This document shows, in pieces, positions 6,772 through 16,097 of a DNA stretch of 63,896 nucleotides. The DNA is taken from NCBI GenBank assembly GCA_018434355.1, contig JAHDPL010000026.1, positions 1 to 63,896 on the forward strand, read 5' to 3'. Position 1 is the first letter of the stretch, and each line of letters opens with the position of its first letter. The position numbers and the translations under genes were made by a program. The notes under the pieces were generated by a model. It saw only the letters and a list, made by a program, of their open reading frames with translations, was not told the DNA's origin and searched no databases. This DNA is from Sporomusaceae bacterium. GTDB taxonomy: Bacteria; Bacillota; Negativicutes; UBA1444.

Positions 6772-8097
6772 TTATTTCCAACCACCACCAGCAAACCGCC
6801 GCCACAGGATCAGACTGCGCAGCAGAAAATCGAGCGCCGTTACGACCCACACACTGACAATGCCATACTGCCAGACATGGACGCAGAGATACACCAGCGG
6901 CATACGAAAAATCCACACGCCTAATATTGTAACATACATTGGCCAACGTGTGTCACCCGAACCGCGCAATGCCCCGGCAAACACATAGGCTAGCGCCAGG
7001 GTCGGTTGTTCAAATGCCGCGACCATCACACACAGGCTGCCCCAGTAGATGACCTGCGGTTCGGCAATAAACAGCCGGGTCAGCGATTCCGCAAACAGAA
7101 AAAAGACTCCGCCCATCAGCGACATCGCGACAAATGCCAGGCCGGCGGTAATTTTGGTGAAGCGCTCCGCACGGTCGGGCTTGCCCTGTCCCAACGACCG
7201 GGCGACAATCGTCATCACCGCGACAGAAAAGCCGAACCCTGGCAAAAACGAGACCGATTCGATCTGTACCGCGATCTGGTGCGCCGCAAACTGCACTGCA
7301 CCGACGCTGGCGATCATAAACGTAAAGAAGACGCGGCCGCCCTGCAGCGCAGCCTGTTCCACCGCCGCCGGCAGGCTGATTTCCAGAATGCGGCGAATCG
7401 TCACGGCATCCCAACGAAAAATATCGCGCCAGTGCAGACGAATCTGCGGGTCCCTGGAAATGACCCGCATAGCGATAATCCCGCCGCACAGCTGGGCGCT
7501 CACCATGCCCCAGGCAGCCCCCATAGGGCCAACTGCCGGGACGCCCACGCCAAAAATAAACAGATACGCAAGTGTGATCGACAGCAGATTGCTAAAAGTT
7601 CCGATATAAAAAGCGGTCTTTGTCTTGGACAAGCCCCGTAGCACCGCATTGCTGATCACCATCAGCAAATACACCGGCGTGACCAGAAACAGCACTTTCA
7701 GCATTTTGCCGGCAAGTTCCACGACGGCCGGTTCCGCGCCAATCAACAAAAATAGACTTTCGGCGCCGACATAGCCGATGATGGCAAGCAAGAGCCCCAG
7801 CAACAGACCAATCAATAGCGCTTGCCCGGTTGTCCGGCGCACCTGTTGCCACTGCCCGGCGCCGCTTTCCTTGCCGACCAGCGCCGAAGCCCCGGTGCCA
7901 AAGGCGGCAATCACCATCGCACTGGCAAACTGCACCATCGTGGCAATTCCCACCGCAGTCAGCGCCACCGCGCCCAACCGGCCAACCATTGCCGTTGTCA
8001 CGACACCGGTGATCATCACGCCGGACATTTCCAGCACCACCGGCCAAGCCAGGGAAATAACCTGCCAACGCATCACTTTTCGCAATGAATTTCGCAT
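6772..8097 (-). CDS. MATE-family efflux protein
   Basis: A 441-residue integral membrane protein with about 12 hydrophobic segments arranged in two similar halves. It carries MATE-type segments such as LAWPVVLEMSGVMITGVVTTAMVGRLG at the start of the first half and LEISLPAAVEQAALQGGRVFF at the start of the second. MATE proteins export cationic drugs or metabolites using Na+ or H+ gradients. The ATG at 8097 was preferred because GAGAGG precedes it and the N-terminal amphipathic stretch then begins normally. An upstream start would overlap an inverted-repeat region. The gene diverges from the FtsA-like gene and ends right next to the perR promoter. Confidence 0.85.
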   Translation of the reverse strand: MRNSLRKVMRWQVISLAWPVVLEMSGVMITGVVTTAMVGRLGAVALTAVGIATMVQFASAMVIAAFGTGASALVGKESGAGQWQQVRRTTGQALLIGLLLGLLLAIIGYVGAESLFLLIGAEPAVVELAGKMLKVLFLVTPVYLLMVISNAVLRGLSKTKTAFYIGTFSNLLSITLAYLFIFGVGVPAVGPMGAAWGMVSAQLCGGIIAMRVISRDPQIRLHWRDIFRWDAVTIRRILEISLPAAVEQAALQGGRVFFTFMIASVGAVQFAAHQIAVQIESVSFLPGFGFSVAVMTIVARSLGQGKPDRAERFTKITAGLAFVAMSLMGGVFFLFAESLTRLFIAEPQVIYWGSLCVMVAAFEQPTLALAYVFAGALRGSGDTRWPMYVTILGVWIFRMPLVYLCVHVWQYGIVSVWVVTALDFLLRSLILWRRFAGGGWK

Positions 8098-8118
8098 GAA
8101 CAGCCTCTCTCGGCGCAG

Positions 8119-8147
8119 GTCCGAATCGGATTCAGAATAATTCGGAC
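8119..8147. promoter_or_regulatory. Operator-like inverted repeat upstream of the MATE gene
   Basis: Arms GTCCGAAT and ATTCGGAC are separated by 13 bp. Smaller palindromes (TCCGAATCGGA, GAATCGGATTC) are nested in the left half. It is 22 bp upstream of the MATE start and could bind a dimeric repressor. No regulator gene is adjacent apart from the perR-like gene. Confidence 0.4.
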
Positions 8148-8159
8148 GCGACGATAAAA

Positions 8160-8189
8160 TTGTAACAAATTTTTCGGTGCATTTATACA
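8160..8189 (+). promoter_or_regulatory. Putative promoter of the FtsA-like gene
   Basis: TTGTAA, an 18-bp spacer and TATACA on the plus strand, ~50 bp before the start codon. The match to consensus is moderate. Confidence 0.4.
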
Positions 8190-8241
8190 CTTTTCAGATT
8201 ATCGAAAGGAAATCGGCAATCCATGCCGAAAAGAACTAAAC

Positions 8242-10383
8242 ATGGAAAAGAATTTATTATTTGCCCTGGATATCGGAACCCGCAGCATCGTCGGCATGGT
8301 CGGCGAAAAAACCGAGGCCGGCATTCGCGTGCTTGGCGCGATTCGCCATGAGCATACGACCCGGGCCATGCTGGACGGGCAGATTCACGACGTACCGGAA
8401 GTCGCCAAAGTCATCCGGTCGGTCAAGGCGAAACTGGAGTCCGAATTCGGTCCGCTAAAGCAAGTGGCTATCGCCGCCGCCGGTCGCGCCCTTTCCACCC
8501 TAAACGCAAACGCCGAGCTGGATGTCCACAGCAAAGGCTATCTGACGCTGCAGGAAGAGCGCACGCTGGAACTGACAGCGATCCAAGCCGCGCAAAAACA
8601 GCTGGCAACGACCCGCGTGGTCAATGATCCGGCCAGTTATTACTGCGTCGGCCACAGCATCGTAAGGTTCGCTCTTGACGGGACCACGATGAAAACCCTG
8701 GTCGGGCAGCGCGGTCAAAAAGCCACGGTGGAGATCATCTCCACTTTTCTGCCCCGTCAGGTCATCGATTCGCTGCAAGCCGCCGTGATGGCCGCAGGCT
8801 TGGAGATCGGCACCCTGACGCTGGAACCGATCGCCGCAATCAATGTGCTGATTCCGCCAACGATGCGCCACCTGAATCTGGTACTGGTCGATGTAGGAGC
8901 CGGAACTTCCGACGTGGCGGTCACCCGCAACGGCTCGGTGATCGGCTACGGCATGGTTCCGACTGCCGGCGATGAAATCACCGAAGAGCTGTCGGCGCAG
9001 CTGCTGCTGGACTTCAAAGTGGCGGAAGCGCTGAAGCGCAGGCTTGGCCGCAATGTAAAGAACCTTCACTACGTCGACATCCTCGGCCTGAAACACACGG
9101 CGCCGCCGGCCGATATCATCCGCAACATCACTCCGGTTGTCACGGAACTGGCGCAGGCGATTGCAACTCAGATCATGCAACTGAACAATACGGTGCCGCA
9201 AGCGATCCTATTGGTCGGCGGCGGTGCGCTCACGCCGCTGCTGCCGGAAATCCTGGCGCAAATTATGGACATGCCAAAGGACCGGGTCGCGGTACGCCGG
9301 CCCGACGCCATCGAAGACGTTTATGGAGTCACCGCAGACTTCTGCACGCCAGACGCGGTTACGCCGCTTGGCATTTTAAAGATCGCCGGCGCGGAAACGT
9401 TGAACTTCCTTAACGTTACGCTAAACGGACAATCGCTGCGCCTGTTCAACCTAGGCGGCCTGACTGTCGGCGACGCCCTGCTGGCAGCCGGCATTGATGC
9501 ACGCAGCTTGAGTGGTCGTCCCGGCATGGGCATCACGCTTAACATCAACGGCGAACGAAAATTCATTGCCGGCACGCACGGGCAAACCGGTCAACTCACT
9601 GTCAACGGGAAGCCGGCGCTATTCAGCGATACAATCAACGAAGGCGACCTGATTCAAGTGGAAAAAGGCCAGGACGGGGTCAGTCCCGCCCCCTGCCTCG
9701 CCGAACTGGTCGAGCTGCCTGCCGCTTATCCCGTCCGCATCGAAGGCAAGCCTTACCAGATTCGCCCGCTGATTTTTGTCAACGAGCGCCCTGCCACAGC
9801 CGAGCAAAAACTGTGCGACCGCGACCAGGTCGTCTGGAGTCCGGCGGATAATATCGACCGGGTGTTCCGTTCCATCCGGTTCGAGCTGGAAGCAAAACGG
9901 TTTCAGTATATCGTGAACGAAACAGAGCGCACTCATTCAGTCTGGCCAACCTTTGTCCTGAATGGCCAGCCTGCAGACCCGACTACGCCGGTTCACGCTG
10001 ATGACGAAATCACGCTGATTCCGCCGACCACGCCGGAAATCGGCAAAGTCATCGGCTTCTGCGAGCAGGATATCGAGCCGATCGAAGTCAGTTTCAACGG
10101 CATCAGCTGCACGGTTCCCACCCGGCGCTATACCCTGAGCCTAGGCGGCGCGGCGGCCAGTCTGAACGACCCGGCGCCGGACGGAAGCATCATCGAGTTC
10201 ACGCTGTCCCAGGCCAGCCAGCCTACGTTGGCTGATGTCCTGCTGGCGGCGGAATTCAACCCTTGCGACCTGCCCTCGGCAGGCGGCATTACCGTTGTCG
10301 TCAATAATAAAGTCGCGGAATACACTGCCATCATCAAGAATGGCGATAAAATCGATATTTTGACCAAAGATCCTACCAAATGA
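8242..10383 (+). CDS. FtsA-like actin-fold ATPase with long C-terminal extension
   Basis: This protein has 713 residues, against about 420 for ordinary FtsA. The first ~370 residues follow the FtsA/PilM plan: phosphate-1 LDIGTRSIVGMV, an SHS2-like insert, phosphate-2 LVDVGAGTSDVAV near residue 215 and adenosine motif LLVGGGALTPLLPEIL. The remaining ~340 residues contain repeated segments of the form VNG-x-A-x-F...GD-x-I, at about 453-475 and 685-705, each preceded by LxDxLLAAxx. They resemble small beta-grasp (ThiS/TGS-like) domains. The C-terminal membrane helix of true FtsA is absent. It stands alone between a promoter and a terminator, away from ftsZ. The exact role is unknown; a cytoskeletal or pilus-type ATPase is possible. 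Confidence 0.75.
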   Translation: MEKNLLFALDIGTRSIVGMVGEKTEAGIRVLGAIRHEHTTRAMLDGQIHDVPEVAKVIRSVKAKLESEFGPLKQVAIAAAGRALSTLNANAELDVHSKGYLTLQEERTLELTAIQAAQKQLATTRVVNDPASYYCVGHSIVRFALDGTTMKTLVGQRGQKATVEIISTFLPRQVIDSLQAAVMAAGLEIGTLTLEPIAAINVLIPPTMRHLNLVLVDVGAGTSDVAVTRNGSVIGYGMVPTAGDEITEELSAQLLLDFKVAEALKRRLGRNVKNLHYVDILGLKHTAPPADIIRNITPVVTELAQAIATQIMQLNNTVPQAILLVGGGALTPLLPEILAQIMDMPKDRVAVRRPDAIEDVYGVTADFCTPDAVTPLGILKIAGAETLNFLNVTLNGQSLRLFNLGGLTVGDALLAAGIDARSLSGRPGMGITLNINGERKFIAGTHGQTGQLTVNGKPALFSDTINEGDLIQVEKGQDGVSPAPCLAELVELPAAYPVRIEGKPYQIRPLIFVNERPATAEQKLCDRDQVVWSPADNIDRVFRSIRFELEAKRFQYIVNETERTHSVWPTFVLNGQPADPTTPVHADDEITLIPPTTPEIGKVIGFCEQDIEPIEVSFNGISCTVPTRRYTLSLGGAAASLNDPAPDGSIIEFTLSQASQPTLADVLLAAEFNPCDLPSAGGITVVVNNKVAEYTAIIKNGDKIDILTKDPTK

Positions 10384-10400
10384 CAACAAAAAATGGACGA

Positions 10401-10433
10401 AAAAAAGCAGGCCTTTTATTGACCTGCTTTTTT
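10401..10433 (+). terminator. Terminator after the FtsA-like gene
   Basis: AAAAAAGCAGG ... CCTGCTTTTTT forms a stem with T run on both strands, 18 bp past the stop codon. Confidence 0.85.
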
Positions 10434-10614
10434 CGCCCGGTCTTGCCGGGTCAGGTCGCAAGGATACCGACAGAGACCTAGCACAGGGTCTGCAGAACAT
10501 CGGCATCTGGTTGCTTCCTCATTTGTATTTATTATACCATAAACATTCGCAATTGCGCTGTAAACTTTGAATTAAAATAGTTATTTTTTTATTTTTGATG
10601 TAAAGGTGGAATGA

Positions 10615-11364
10615 ATGATGCAACAAACAGGCTCGCGCAAAGTTGCGCTGGTAACCGGCGGCGGCACCGGCATCGGTCGCGCCGTATCGCTCGCCCTGGC
10701 CGCTTTGTCAATCGACGTGGCTGTCAACTATTCCCGCTCGCAGCAGGAAGCGCTGGATACGGTCGCAGCGATTGAAAAACTCGGCGGCAAAGCGCTCACG
10801 GTGCAGGCGAATGTCGCCAAGGATGCAGAAGTCCGCACGATGGTGCAGACGGTTGTCGAGCAGTTCGGCCAGCTGGACTATGTGGTCAATTGCGCCGGCA
10901 CGACCGTCTATGTGGATATGCCGGACCTGGAAGGGCTGAAGCCGGAGTATTGGGACGAGATCATGGATGTGAATGTGAAAGGCCTGTTCTCGGTCTGCCG
11001 GGCCGCCGCGCCACACCTAAAGCAAACGCACGGCAGCATCGTCAACATCACATCTGTAGCAGGCATCACCGGCATGGGCAGCTCGATCGCCTACGCCGCC
11101 TCAAAGGCCGCCGCAATCAGCGTGACCAAGTCGCTGGCGCGGGTTTTGGCGCCGGAAGTACGCGTCAACAGCGTAGCGCCGGGAATCGTGCTGACCCGCT
11201 GGGTAGAGGGTCGGGAAGCGCACGTCAAAAAACTGGGCGAACACACGCCGCTGGGCCGCTGCTGCAACGCCGAGGATGTCGCCGATGTGGCGGTGCCGCT
11301 CTTGGTCAACGCGACGATGATGACCGGGCAGACTGTCGTGGTGGATGGTGGCGCGTTCCTGTAG
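10615..11364 (+). CDS. Short-chain dehydrogenase/reductase, FabG-like
   Basis: A 249-residue classical SDR. The cofactor motif TGGGTGIG near residue 15, the NCAG-like segment YVVNCAGT near residue 92, the catalytic Ser in NITSVAG and the YAASK active-site pair are all present. Together they indicate an NAD(P)H-dependent oxidoreductase with a Rossmann fold. The substrate cannot be predicted. It resembles 3-oxoacyl-ACP reductase, but no other fatty-acid genes are near. AAGGTGG precedes the ATG. It is monocistronic, with a shared terminator that also ends the convergent trpB2 operon. Confidence 0.85.
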   Translation: MMQQTGSRKVALVTGGGTGIGRAVSLALAALSIDVAVNYSRSQQEALDTVAAIEKLGGKALTVQANVAKDAEVRTMVQTVVEQFGQLDYVVNCAGTTVYVDMPDLEGLKPEYWDEIMDVNVKGLFSVCRAAAPHLKQTHGSIVNITSVAGITGMGSSIAYAASKAAAISVTKSLARVLAPEVRVNSVAPGIVLTRWVEGREAHVKKLGEHTPLGRCCNAEDVADVAVPLLVNATMMTGQTVVVDGGAFL

Positions 11365-11395
11365 GAAAATCATCAATTGGTTATTAGGAAGCATA

Positions 11396-11435
11396 AAGCC
11401 TGCGACGGACTCACAGAGAGTCGCCGCAGGCTTTT
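11396..11435. terminator. Bidirectional terminator between SDR and trpB2
   Basis: A long perfect-type stem AAGCCTGCG...CGCAGGCTT with inner arms GGACTC/GAGTC. It lies between two convergent genes and can serve both. Confidence 0.85.
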
Positions 11436-11469
11436 GTTCATTATTGGAACCGCCTAAAATCCTGCCGCC

Positions 11470-12825
11470 TTACACTTTCGGCAGGCACTGCAAGCCTTCG
11501 GTCAGTTCGGACTGCGGACAGGGCACGTCGACCAGCTTGCCGGCCAGATAATTGTCGTAGGCCGCAAGGTCGAGATATCCATTGCCGGACAGGGTAAACA
11601 GAATCGTGCGGGACTTGCCTTCTTCCCGCGCCGCCAGCGCTTCGTCGATCGCACCCTTAATTGCGTGGGAAGACTCCGGCGCAGGTACAATCCCTTCGGT
11701 GCGAGCGAACAGGATCGCCGATTCAAAGCATTCCCGCTGGTTGTAAGATCGCGCTTCGATATGCTTGTGATGGTACAGTGCGCTGACCAACGGCGAGTCG
11801 CCGTGATAACGCAGTCCGCCGGCGTGAATGCCAGCTGGCATGAATTCATGCCCCAGAGTGTACATTTTCATGATTGGCGTTAACTTGGCCAAGTCGCCGA
11901 AGTCATAGGCGAATACGCCGCGGGTCAGCGTCGGGCAGGCCGATGGTTCGACCGCCACCGCCCGGACCTTTTTGCCCTGGAACCGGTCGGCGACAAACGG
12001 GAACGCCATGCCGCCAAAATTGCTGCCGCCGCCATTGCAGGCCACCACCACATCCGGGTAGTCGCCGGCTTTCTCCAGTTGCGCCCTGGCTTCCAGCCCG
12101 ATTACGGTCTGGTGCAATAACACGTGGTTCAGCACGCTGCCCAGCGCATAATTCGTATCACTGCGTGCTGCCGCATCTTCGACCGCTTCGGATATCGCAA
12201 TCGCCAGACTGCCGTTCGAATCGGGATGCTGCGCCAGCACGGCCCGGCCGGACGCTGTCATTTCGGAGGGGCTGGGAATGACTGAGCCGCCGAACACTTC
12301 CATGAAGGAGCGCCGGTAGGGTTTTTGCTGGTAGCTGACTTTTACCATGTAAACCATGCATTCCAGGCCAAAAAAGCTGCAGGCCATGCTGAGCGCGCTG
12401 CCCCACTGGCCGGCGCCGGTCTCGGTGGCCAGCCGTTTGATGCCAGCCTGTTTGTTGTAATACGCCTGGGCTAGTGCGGTATTCAGTTTATGGCTGCCGA
12501 CCGGGCTGGCGCCTTCATATTTATAGTAAATTTTCGCCGGCGTATCGAGCGCTTTTTCCAGTTCAACAGCGCGGATGAGCGGCGACGGACGCCAGGACAG
12601 GTATTTGTCGCGCACTTCTTCGGGAATGCCGATCCAGCGTTCCTGGCTCACTTCTTGCTTGATCAGCTCCATCGGGAAAATCGGCGCCAAATCCTGCGGG
12701 CCGATCGGCTGCAGAGTCCCTGGATGCAAGGCCGGATCAAGTGGCTCCGGCAAATCGGCCTGAATGTTGTACCAGGCTTCGGGCATCTCGCTCTCGCTCA
12801 GAAAAATTTTGCGTTCTTTTTGCAT
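11470..12825 (-). CDS. trpB2: Tryptophan synthase beta chain, TrpB2 type
   Basis: A 451-residue PLP enzyme of the TrpB2 branch, which has the longer N-terminus seen here. The cofactor lysine is in SHKLNTA (K113). The ETGAGQWG loop and the GGGSNFGG phosphate-binding loop are intact. It makes L-tryptophan from indole and serine. No trpA or other trp gene is nearby; instead it is the last gene of an operon with an ECF transporter under a Trp-specific T-box. That points to salvage of indole or to auxiliary tryptophan synthesis, which is inference. It lies 27 bp downstream of ecfT. Confidence 0.92.
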   Translation of the reverse strand: MQKERKIFLSESEMPEAWYNIQADLPEPLDPALHPGTLQPIGPQDLAPIFPMELIKQEVSQERWIGIPEEVRDKYLSWRPSPLIRAVELEKALDTPAKIYYKYEGASPVGSHKLNTALAQAYYNKQAGIKRLATETGAGQWGSALSMACSFFGLECMVYMVKVSYQQKPYRRSFMEVFGGSVIPSPSEMTASGRAVLAQHPDSNGSLAIAISEAVEDAAARSDTNYALGSVLNHVLLHQTVIGLEARAQLEKAGDYPDVVVACNGGGSNFGGMAFPFVADRFQGKKVRAVAVEPSACPTLTRGVFAYDFGDLAKLTPIMKMYTLGHEFMPAGIHAGGLRYHGDSPLVSALYHHKHIEARSYNQRECFESAILFARTEGIVPAPESSHAIKGAIDEALAAREEGKSRTILFTLSGNGYLDLAAYDNYLAGKLVDVPCPQSELTEGLQCLPKV

Positions 12826-12852
12826 CCCGTCGTCCCCCTCAAATTTTTTCGT

Positions 12853-13521
12853 TTAGCGATATAAAACTACAACCGCCGTCATCGCTGCCAACAACGTCAG
12901 CACCAGATAGTCGCGGCCATGAAACTCGATCTGCTGGGAAAAAGTACGGCGCGCGCTGCCGAAACCACGCAACTCCAGGCTCATCGCCATCGTTTCCGAC
13001 CGGCTGATCGCCCGCAACACCATCGGCTCCACCAGGGCAGCGTAAGAAATCAACCGTTTGACCGGGTTGCGGCTCGGCACATAACCGCGGCAAGTCTGCG
13101 CCTCGCGCACAGCCTGGCTTTCGGCCAAAAAATCCGGCACAAACCGCAGGGCTGAAGTGAACAAGAAAGCATATTCATAGGGAATCCGCGCCTGCTTGAC
13201 CAACGCCGCGGTCAGTCCCGGCAGCTTGGTCGTAGCAAACAGCAGCAAAAAAGCGACTGTCATGACCATCATTTTCAGGCCGCTGGCAATCGCCGTCGGT
13301 ATGGCGACATCAAACGGCAACTGAATGACCGCAAAAAATCCAGCGACCAGACTCAGGCCCAGGACGGGTCTGGCAAGTTTGCCTGCCTGTCCGGCATAAC
13401 CGATCAGGATCAGTTCCAGCGCCAGCAAGGCCGCCAGTGGCAGCGGGTTCCACAGCAGTACCGTCCAGACGGAAAGCATGATGGTAAGCAGCAAGTTACA
13501 TAGGGGCGCCAGGTTTTTCAC
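12853..13521 (-). CDS. ecfT: ECF transporter transmembrane subunit (EcfT)
   Basis: A 222-residue membrane protein with several N-terminal hydrophobic helices. It carries an EcfT-type coupling region with SQAVREAQTCRG and ELRGFGSARR, which matches the two conserved A-R-G-like motifs that contact the ATPases. The GTG at 13521 was chosen because GAGGTGA lies five bases upstream. Longer starts would read through the upstream ATPase gene, which overlaps by 26 bp. It forms the membrane scaffold that couples ATP hydrolysis to the TrpP-like S component encoded at the operon start. Confidence 0.88.
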   Translation of the reverse strand: MKNLAPLCNLLLTIMLSVWTVLLWNPLPLAALLALELILIGYAGQAGKLARPVLGLSLVAGFFAVIQLPFDVAIPTAIASGLKMMVMTVAFLLLFATTKLPGLTAALVKQARIPYEYAFLFTSALRFVPDFLAESQAVREAQTCRGYVPSRNPVKRLISYAALVEPMVLRAISRSETMAMSLELRGFGSARRTFSQQIEFHGRDYLVLTLLAAMTAVVVLYR

Positions 13522-14341
13522 GTTCGTCACCTCGCAATCGTCCTTCGATCCGGTCGGCCAGCTCTTCCACCGTGCGCACCGCGCCAAGCGGTTTCTCCAG
13601 TTTAGCAGCCACCGCAGCAACATCAGGAACCCGCAGGCCCCATTCAGAAACCTTTGTCGCAGTAGTGGCGGCAAATAATTCCTCGGTCTGGCCGTCAAAC
13701 ACTTTTTCTCCCTGATGCAGCACCACCGCGCGGCGGGTATGCGCCAGCAGCAGTTCCATATCGTGGGTGACCAGAATGATGCCGATTCCCTGCTGATTCA
13801 GCTCGTCAAGCAAACTCATCAGCTGGGCTTTTTCCTCTGCATCCTGGCCGCTGGTCGGTTCATCCAGGATTAGCAGTCGCGGTTTCAGCGCCAGGGCCGA
13901 AGCGATAGCGATCCGTTGGCGAAAGCTGCGGGTCAGGCCCCGCGGATACGCGGCGGCGACCGATTCCAGACCGGTCATTCGCAACGCATCTGCGACGGCC
14001 TGCGTCCGCTCATTGTCGCTCCAGTCCATTTGCTCGGGGCCAAACGCCACTTCCTGGGCGACGGTGTCACGGAAAATCTGCCGATCCGGGTTTTGAAACA
14101 CATAGCCGATCGCCCGGGCCATGACGGCCGGTCCGCATTGCAGCGTATTCCGTCCATCCAGCAACACCTGACCGGATACCGGTTTCGCCAATCCCACCAT
14201 GATCCGCGTCAAGGTTGTCTTGCCGCTGCCATTGCGCCCGGCCAGACCGATAAAATCGCCTGCGGCAACGGTTAACGATAATTCCTTCAAAGCGGGCGCA
14301 TGGCCCGGATAAGCGAATGAAACCTGTTGAATATCAAGCAC
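13496..14341 (-). CDS. ecfA: ECF transporter ATPase with degenerate signature motif
   Basis: A 281-residue ABC ATPase. Walker A is GRNGSGKTT near residue 36, the Q-loop is FQNPDRQ, Walker B is LLILDEPTSGQD and the switch His is in LVTHDM. The expected LSGGQ signature reads LTRSFRQR instead, an unusual loss of the Ser-Gly-Gly core. The partner ATPase upstream has a normal LSGGQKQR, so the heterodimer would have one canonical and one degenerate ATP site. It overlaps the previous gene by 8 bp and ecfT by 26 bp. Confidence 0.9.
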   Translation of the reverse strand: MLDIQQVSFAYPGHAPALKELSLTVAAGDFIGLAGRNGSGKTTLTRIMVGLAKPVSGQVLLDGRNTLQCGPAVMARAIGYVFQNPDRQIFRDTVAQEVAFGPEQMDWSDNERTQAVADALRMTGLESVAAAYPRGLTRSFRQRIAIASALALKPRLLILDEPTSGQDAEEKAQLMSLLDELNQQGIGIILVTHDMELLLAHTRRAVVLHQGEKVFDGQTEELFAATTATKVSEWGLRVPDVAAVAAKLEKPLGAVRTVEELADRIEGRLRGDEREKPGAPM

Positions 14342-15200
14342 TCAGTGACAGCCTCCTCTTGGGTGACAACAACGCATTGATCTCGCTAGCCGCGGCATCG
14401 ACATTCAGCCAGTCCGACAGCGCCGGATGCTCTTTTTCCAGTCTGCCCTTGAGTTGGCGCAGCGCCGGTACGGCAGCGGCATAAACCTGATCGGTCAACA
14501 TCTTGGTAAAAACGTCGGTCGGCTTTCCCTGCAAGGCAACCCGGCCCTGTTCCATCACAATGACCGTATCGGCATAAGGCAGGGCGCGGGCCAGATCATG
14601 ATCGGCCACGATCACGGTAATTCCCTGCTCGCGGTTCAGTTTTGCCAATAACGCATACAATTCTTCGGCCCCTTCCGGGTCCAGCGCCGAGGCTGGTTCA
14701 TCCAGAACCAGGATTTTCGGCTGGGAGGCAATCACCGAAGCAACTGCCAGACGCTGCTTCTGTCCGCCGGACAAGGCCGACAGCTCACGTTGCTCGAGGC
14801 CGTCGAGTCCCACGGCGGATAGCGCCTCAGACACCCGCGTCTGGATCAGCGCCGCCGGCAATCCTTGATTTTCCAGGGCAAAAGCGATTTCTTCAAATAC
14901 GGTCAGCGAAACTAGCTGACTTTCATAGTCTTCCATCACGATTCCTACGCCACCGGCGGTTTCCGCCACACTGCGACCAGCGGTCGACTGTCCTTCGACC
15001 AGCACCTGACCGGACAGGCTGCCGCCGAAGAAATGCGGCACCAGACCTGTCATCGCCAGACAAAGCGTGGTTTTGCCGCCACCGTTGGCGCCGGTCAGAA
15101 CCGTGAAAGAACCGAAGGGAATCTCTAGCGATACCCGGTCCAGCCCGGTACCGGTCTTGGGATAATGATACGAAAAATCCTCAAACTGGATTGCTTGCAT
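14334..15200 (-). CDS. ecfA: ECF transporter ATPase
   Basis: A 288-residue ABC ATPase with Walker A GANGGGKTT near residue 35, Q-loop MEDYESQ, signature LSGGQKQRLA, Walker B ILVLDEPASALDP and switch His in VADHDL. It pairs with the next gene product to drive the ECF transporter. The C-terminal ~60 residues extend past the core as in other EcfA proteins. Its start codon overlaps the S-component stop by one base (TAATG), suggesting translational coupling. Confidence 0.92.
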   Translation of the reverse strand: MQAIQFEDFSYHYPKTGTGLDRVSLEIPFGSFTVLTGANGGGKTTLCLAMTGLVPHFFGGSLSGQVLVEGQSTAGRSVAETAGGVGIVMEDYESQLVSLTVFEEIAFALENQGLPAALIQTRVSEALSAVGLDGLEQRELSALSGGQKQRLAVASVIASQPKILVLDEPASALDPEGAEELYALLAKLNREQGITVIVADHDLARALPYADTVIVMEQGRVALQGKPTDVFTKMLTDQVYAAAVPALRQLKGRLEKEHPALSDWLNVDAAASEINALLSPKRRLSLSA

Positions 15201-15763
15201 TAGCGGTCATCCTCTTGGCCGAGCAACTTGCGGGCCGGGTAATAGAGAATCTGGGTCAGCACCGTATTGGCGGCGGCGGTGAACAGTACCACCGGCATCA
15301 TGCCGTAGAGATATACCTGCATCGGCACGCCCATGATCAGTTTAAAGGTCGTGATAAAGGTGAAGCCGCTGGCCAGCGTGGTGAGCAGTGCGATTACTGC
15401 TGGGCGGAAACTGACCGGACCGACTTTGAATGCGAAGGGCAGGCTCATCAGTAGCACGCAGACCAGCGCGCCGATGGGTTCGGACAACAGGCCGATATGC
15501 GGCAGCGGCGATTTTGAGGTGAAGGTGTTGATCGCGCCCGCCACCAGGCCAATGGCAACGGCTTTCGAAATATTCGGCTTTATGATTAGCAGCGTGATTA
15601 CATACATCGTAATGACCCAGTTGGGGGAAACTCCGGCAAAGCTGGGGCTGACGATCCGCATGATCGAACCTATGGCAAGCAGAAGCGCTGCGATGGCCAC
15701 CCAACGATATTTGCCCCCTTGCGACGCGACTTGGACCATTTCGACCGGTTTGTTGATTTCCAT
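15200..15763 (-). CDS. trpP: TrpP-like tryptophan transporter S component
   Basis: A 187-residue membrane protein with about five to six helices. The segment running from AIGSIMRIVSP through IGLVAGAINTF strongly resembles Bacillus TrpP, which has the same spacing of a Pro-Gly-type loop and the IGLVAG helix. It is followed by two ATPases and EcfT, which makes it the substrate-binding part of an ECF transporter. The Trp-specific T-box just upstream supports tryptophan as substrate. GGAGGAGTC precedes the ATG at 15763; a longer reading would translate the T-box itself and is rejected. Substrate assignment is inferred but has two independent lines of support. Confidence 0.82.
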   Translation of the reverse strand: MEINKPVEMVQVASQGGKYRWVAIAALLLAIGSIMRIVSPSFAGVSPNWVITMYVITLLIIKPNISKAVAIGLVAGAINTFTSKSPLPHIGLLSEPIGALVCVLLMSLPFAFKVGPVSFRPAVIALLTTLASGFTFITTFKLIMGVPMQVYLYGMMPVVLFTAAANTVLTQILYYPARKLLGQEDDR

Positions 15764-16080
15764 CGTTGACTCCTCCTTTTTTCTTCGGCTAAAAATATAT
15801 AAACCCCTCGCCACTACTATTTGTAGGGACGAGGGGTTAACCCGCGGTACCACCCTGCTTGGCTCTTGCGAGCCCGACTTGGTCACGGTACGGGACATGA
15901 AACATATCCGATACCTGCTTCCCTTGATAACGGAGGAAGTTTGCCGGCAGCGCCTACCCCGCGATAGCGGCTCGGACTGCATCTCTCAGGCCCATTCGTC
16001 GCATTGAGTCACGCCGGTCTTCCACTGCCACCGGCTCGCTGAGGCTCTCTCACACGAGTACTCTTCCTGATCATTGACAT
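15764..16080 (-). promoter_or_regulatory. T-box riboswitch leader, specifier UGG (tryptophan)
   Basis: The minus strand carries the conserved T-box element AGGGTGGTACCGCG (15843-15856), an AGAGAG-type stem I motif (near 16045) and the intrinsic terminator at 15801-15838. In the specifier loop the sequence GAATGGGCC places a TGG codon at 15992-15994, which would pair with tRNA-Trp. Uncharged tRNA-Trp is expected to stabilise the antiterminator and switch on the trpP-ecfAA-ecfT-trpB2 operon when tryptophan is scarce. The specifier was assigned by position and not by a folded model. Confidence 0.9.
15801..15838 (-). terminator. T-box attenuator hairpin
   Basis: Minus-strand AACCCCTCG ... CGAGGGG followed by TTTATATATTTTT. 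It is the terminator that uncharged tRNA would prevent, ending ~37 bp before the trpP-like start. Confidence 0.9.
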
Positions 16081-16097
16081 TGTAGATATTCATTATT

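Noticed and set aside
15200-15982. Extended N-terminus for the TrpP-like protein
   Set aside because: The extra 73 codons would translate the T-box and terminator; GGAGGAG precedes the internal ATG at 15763.
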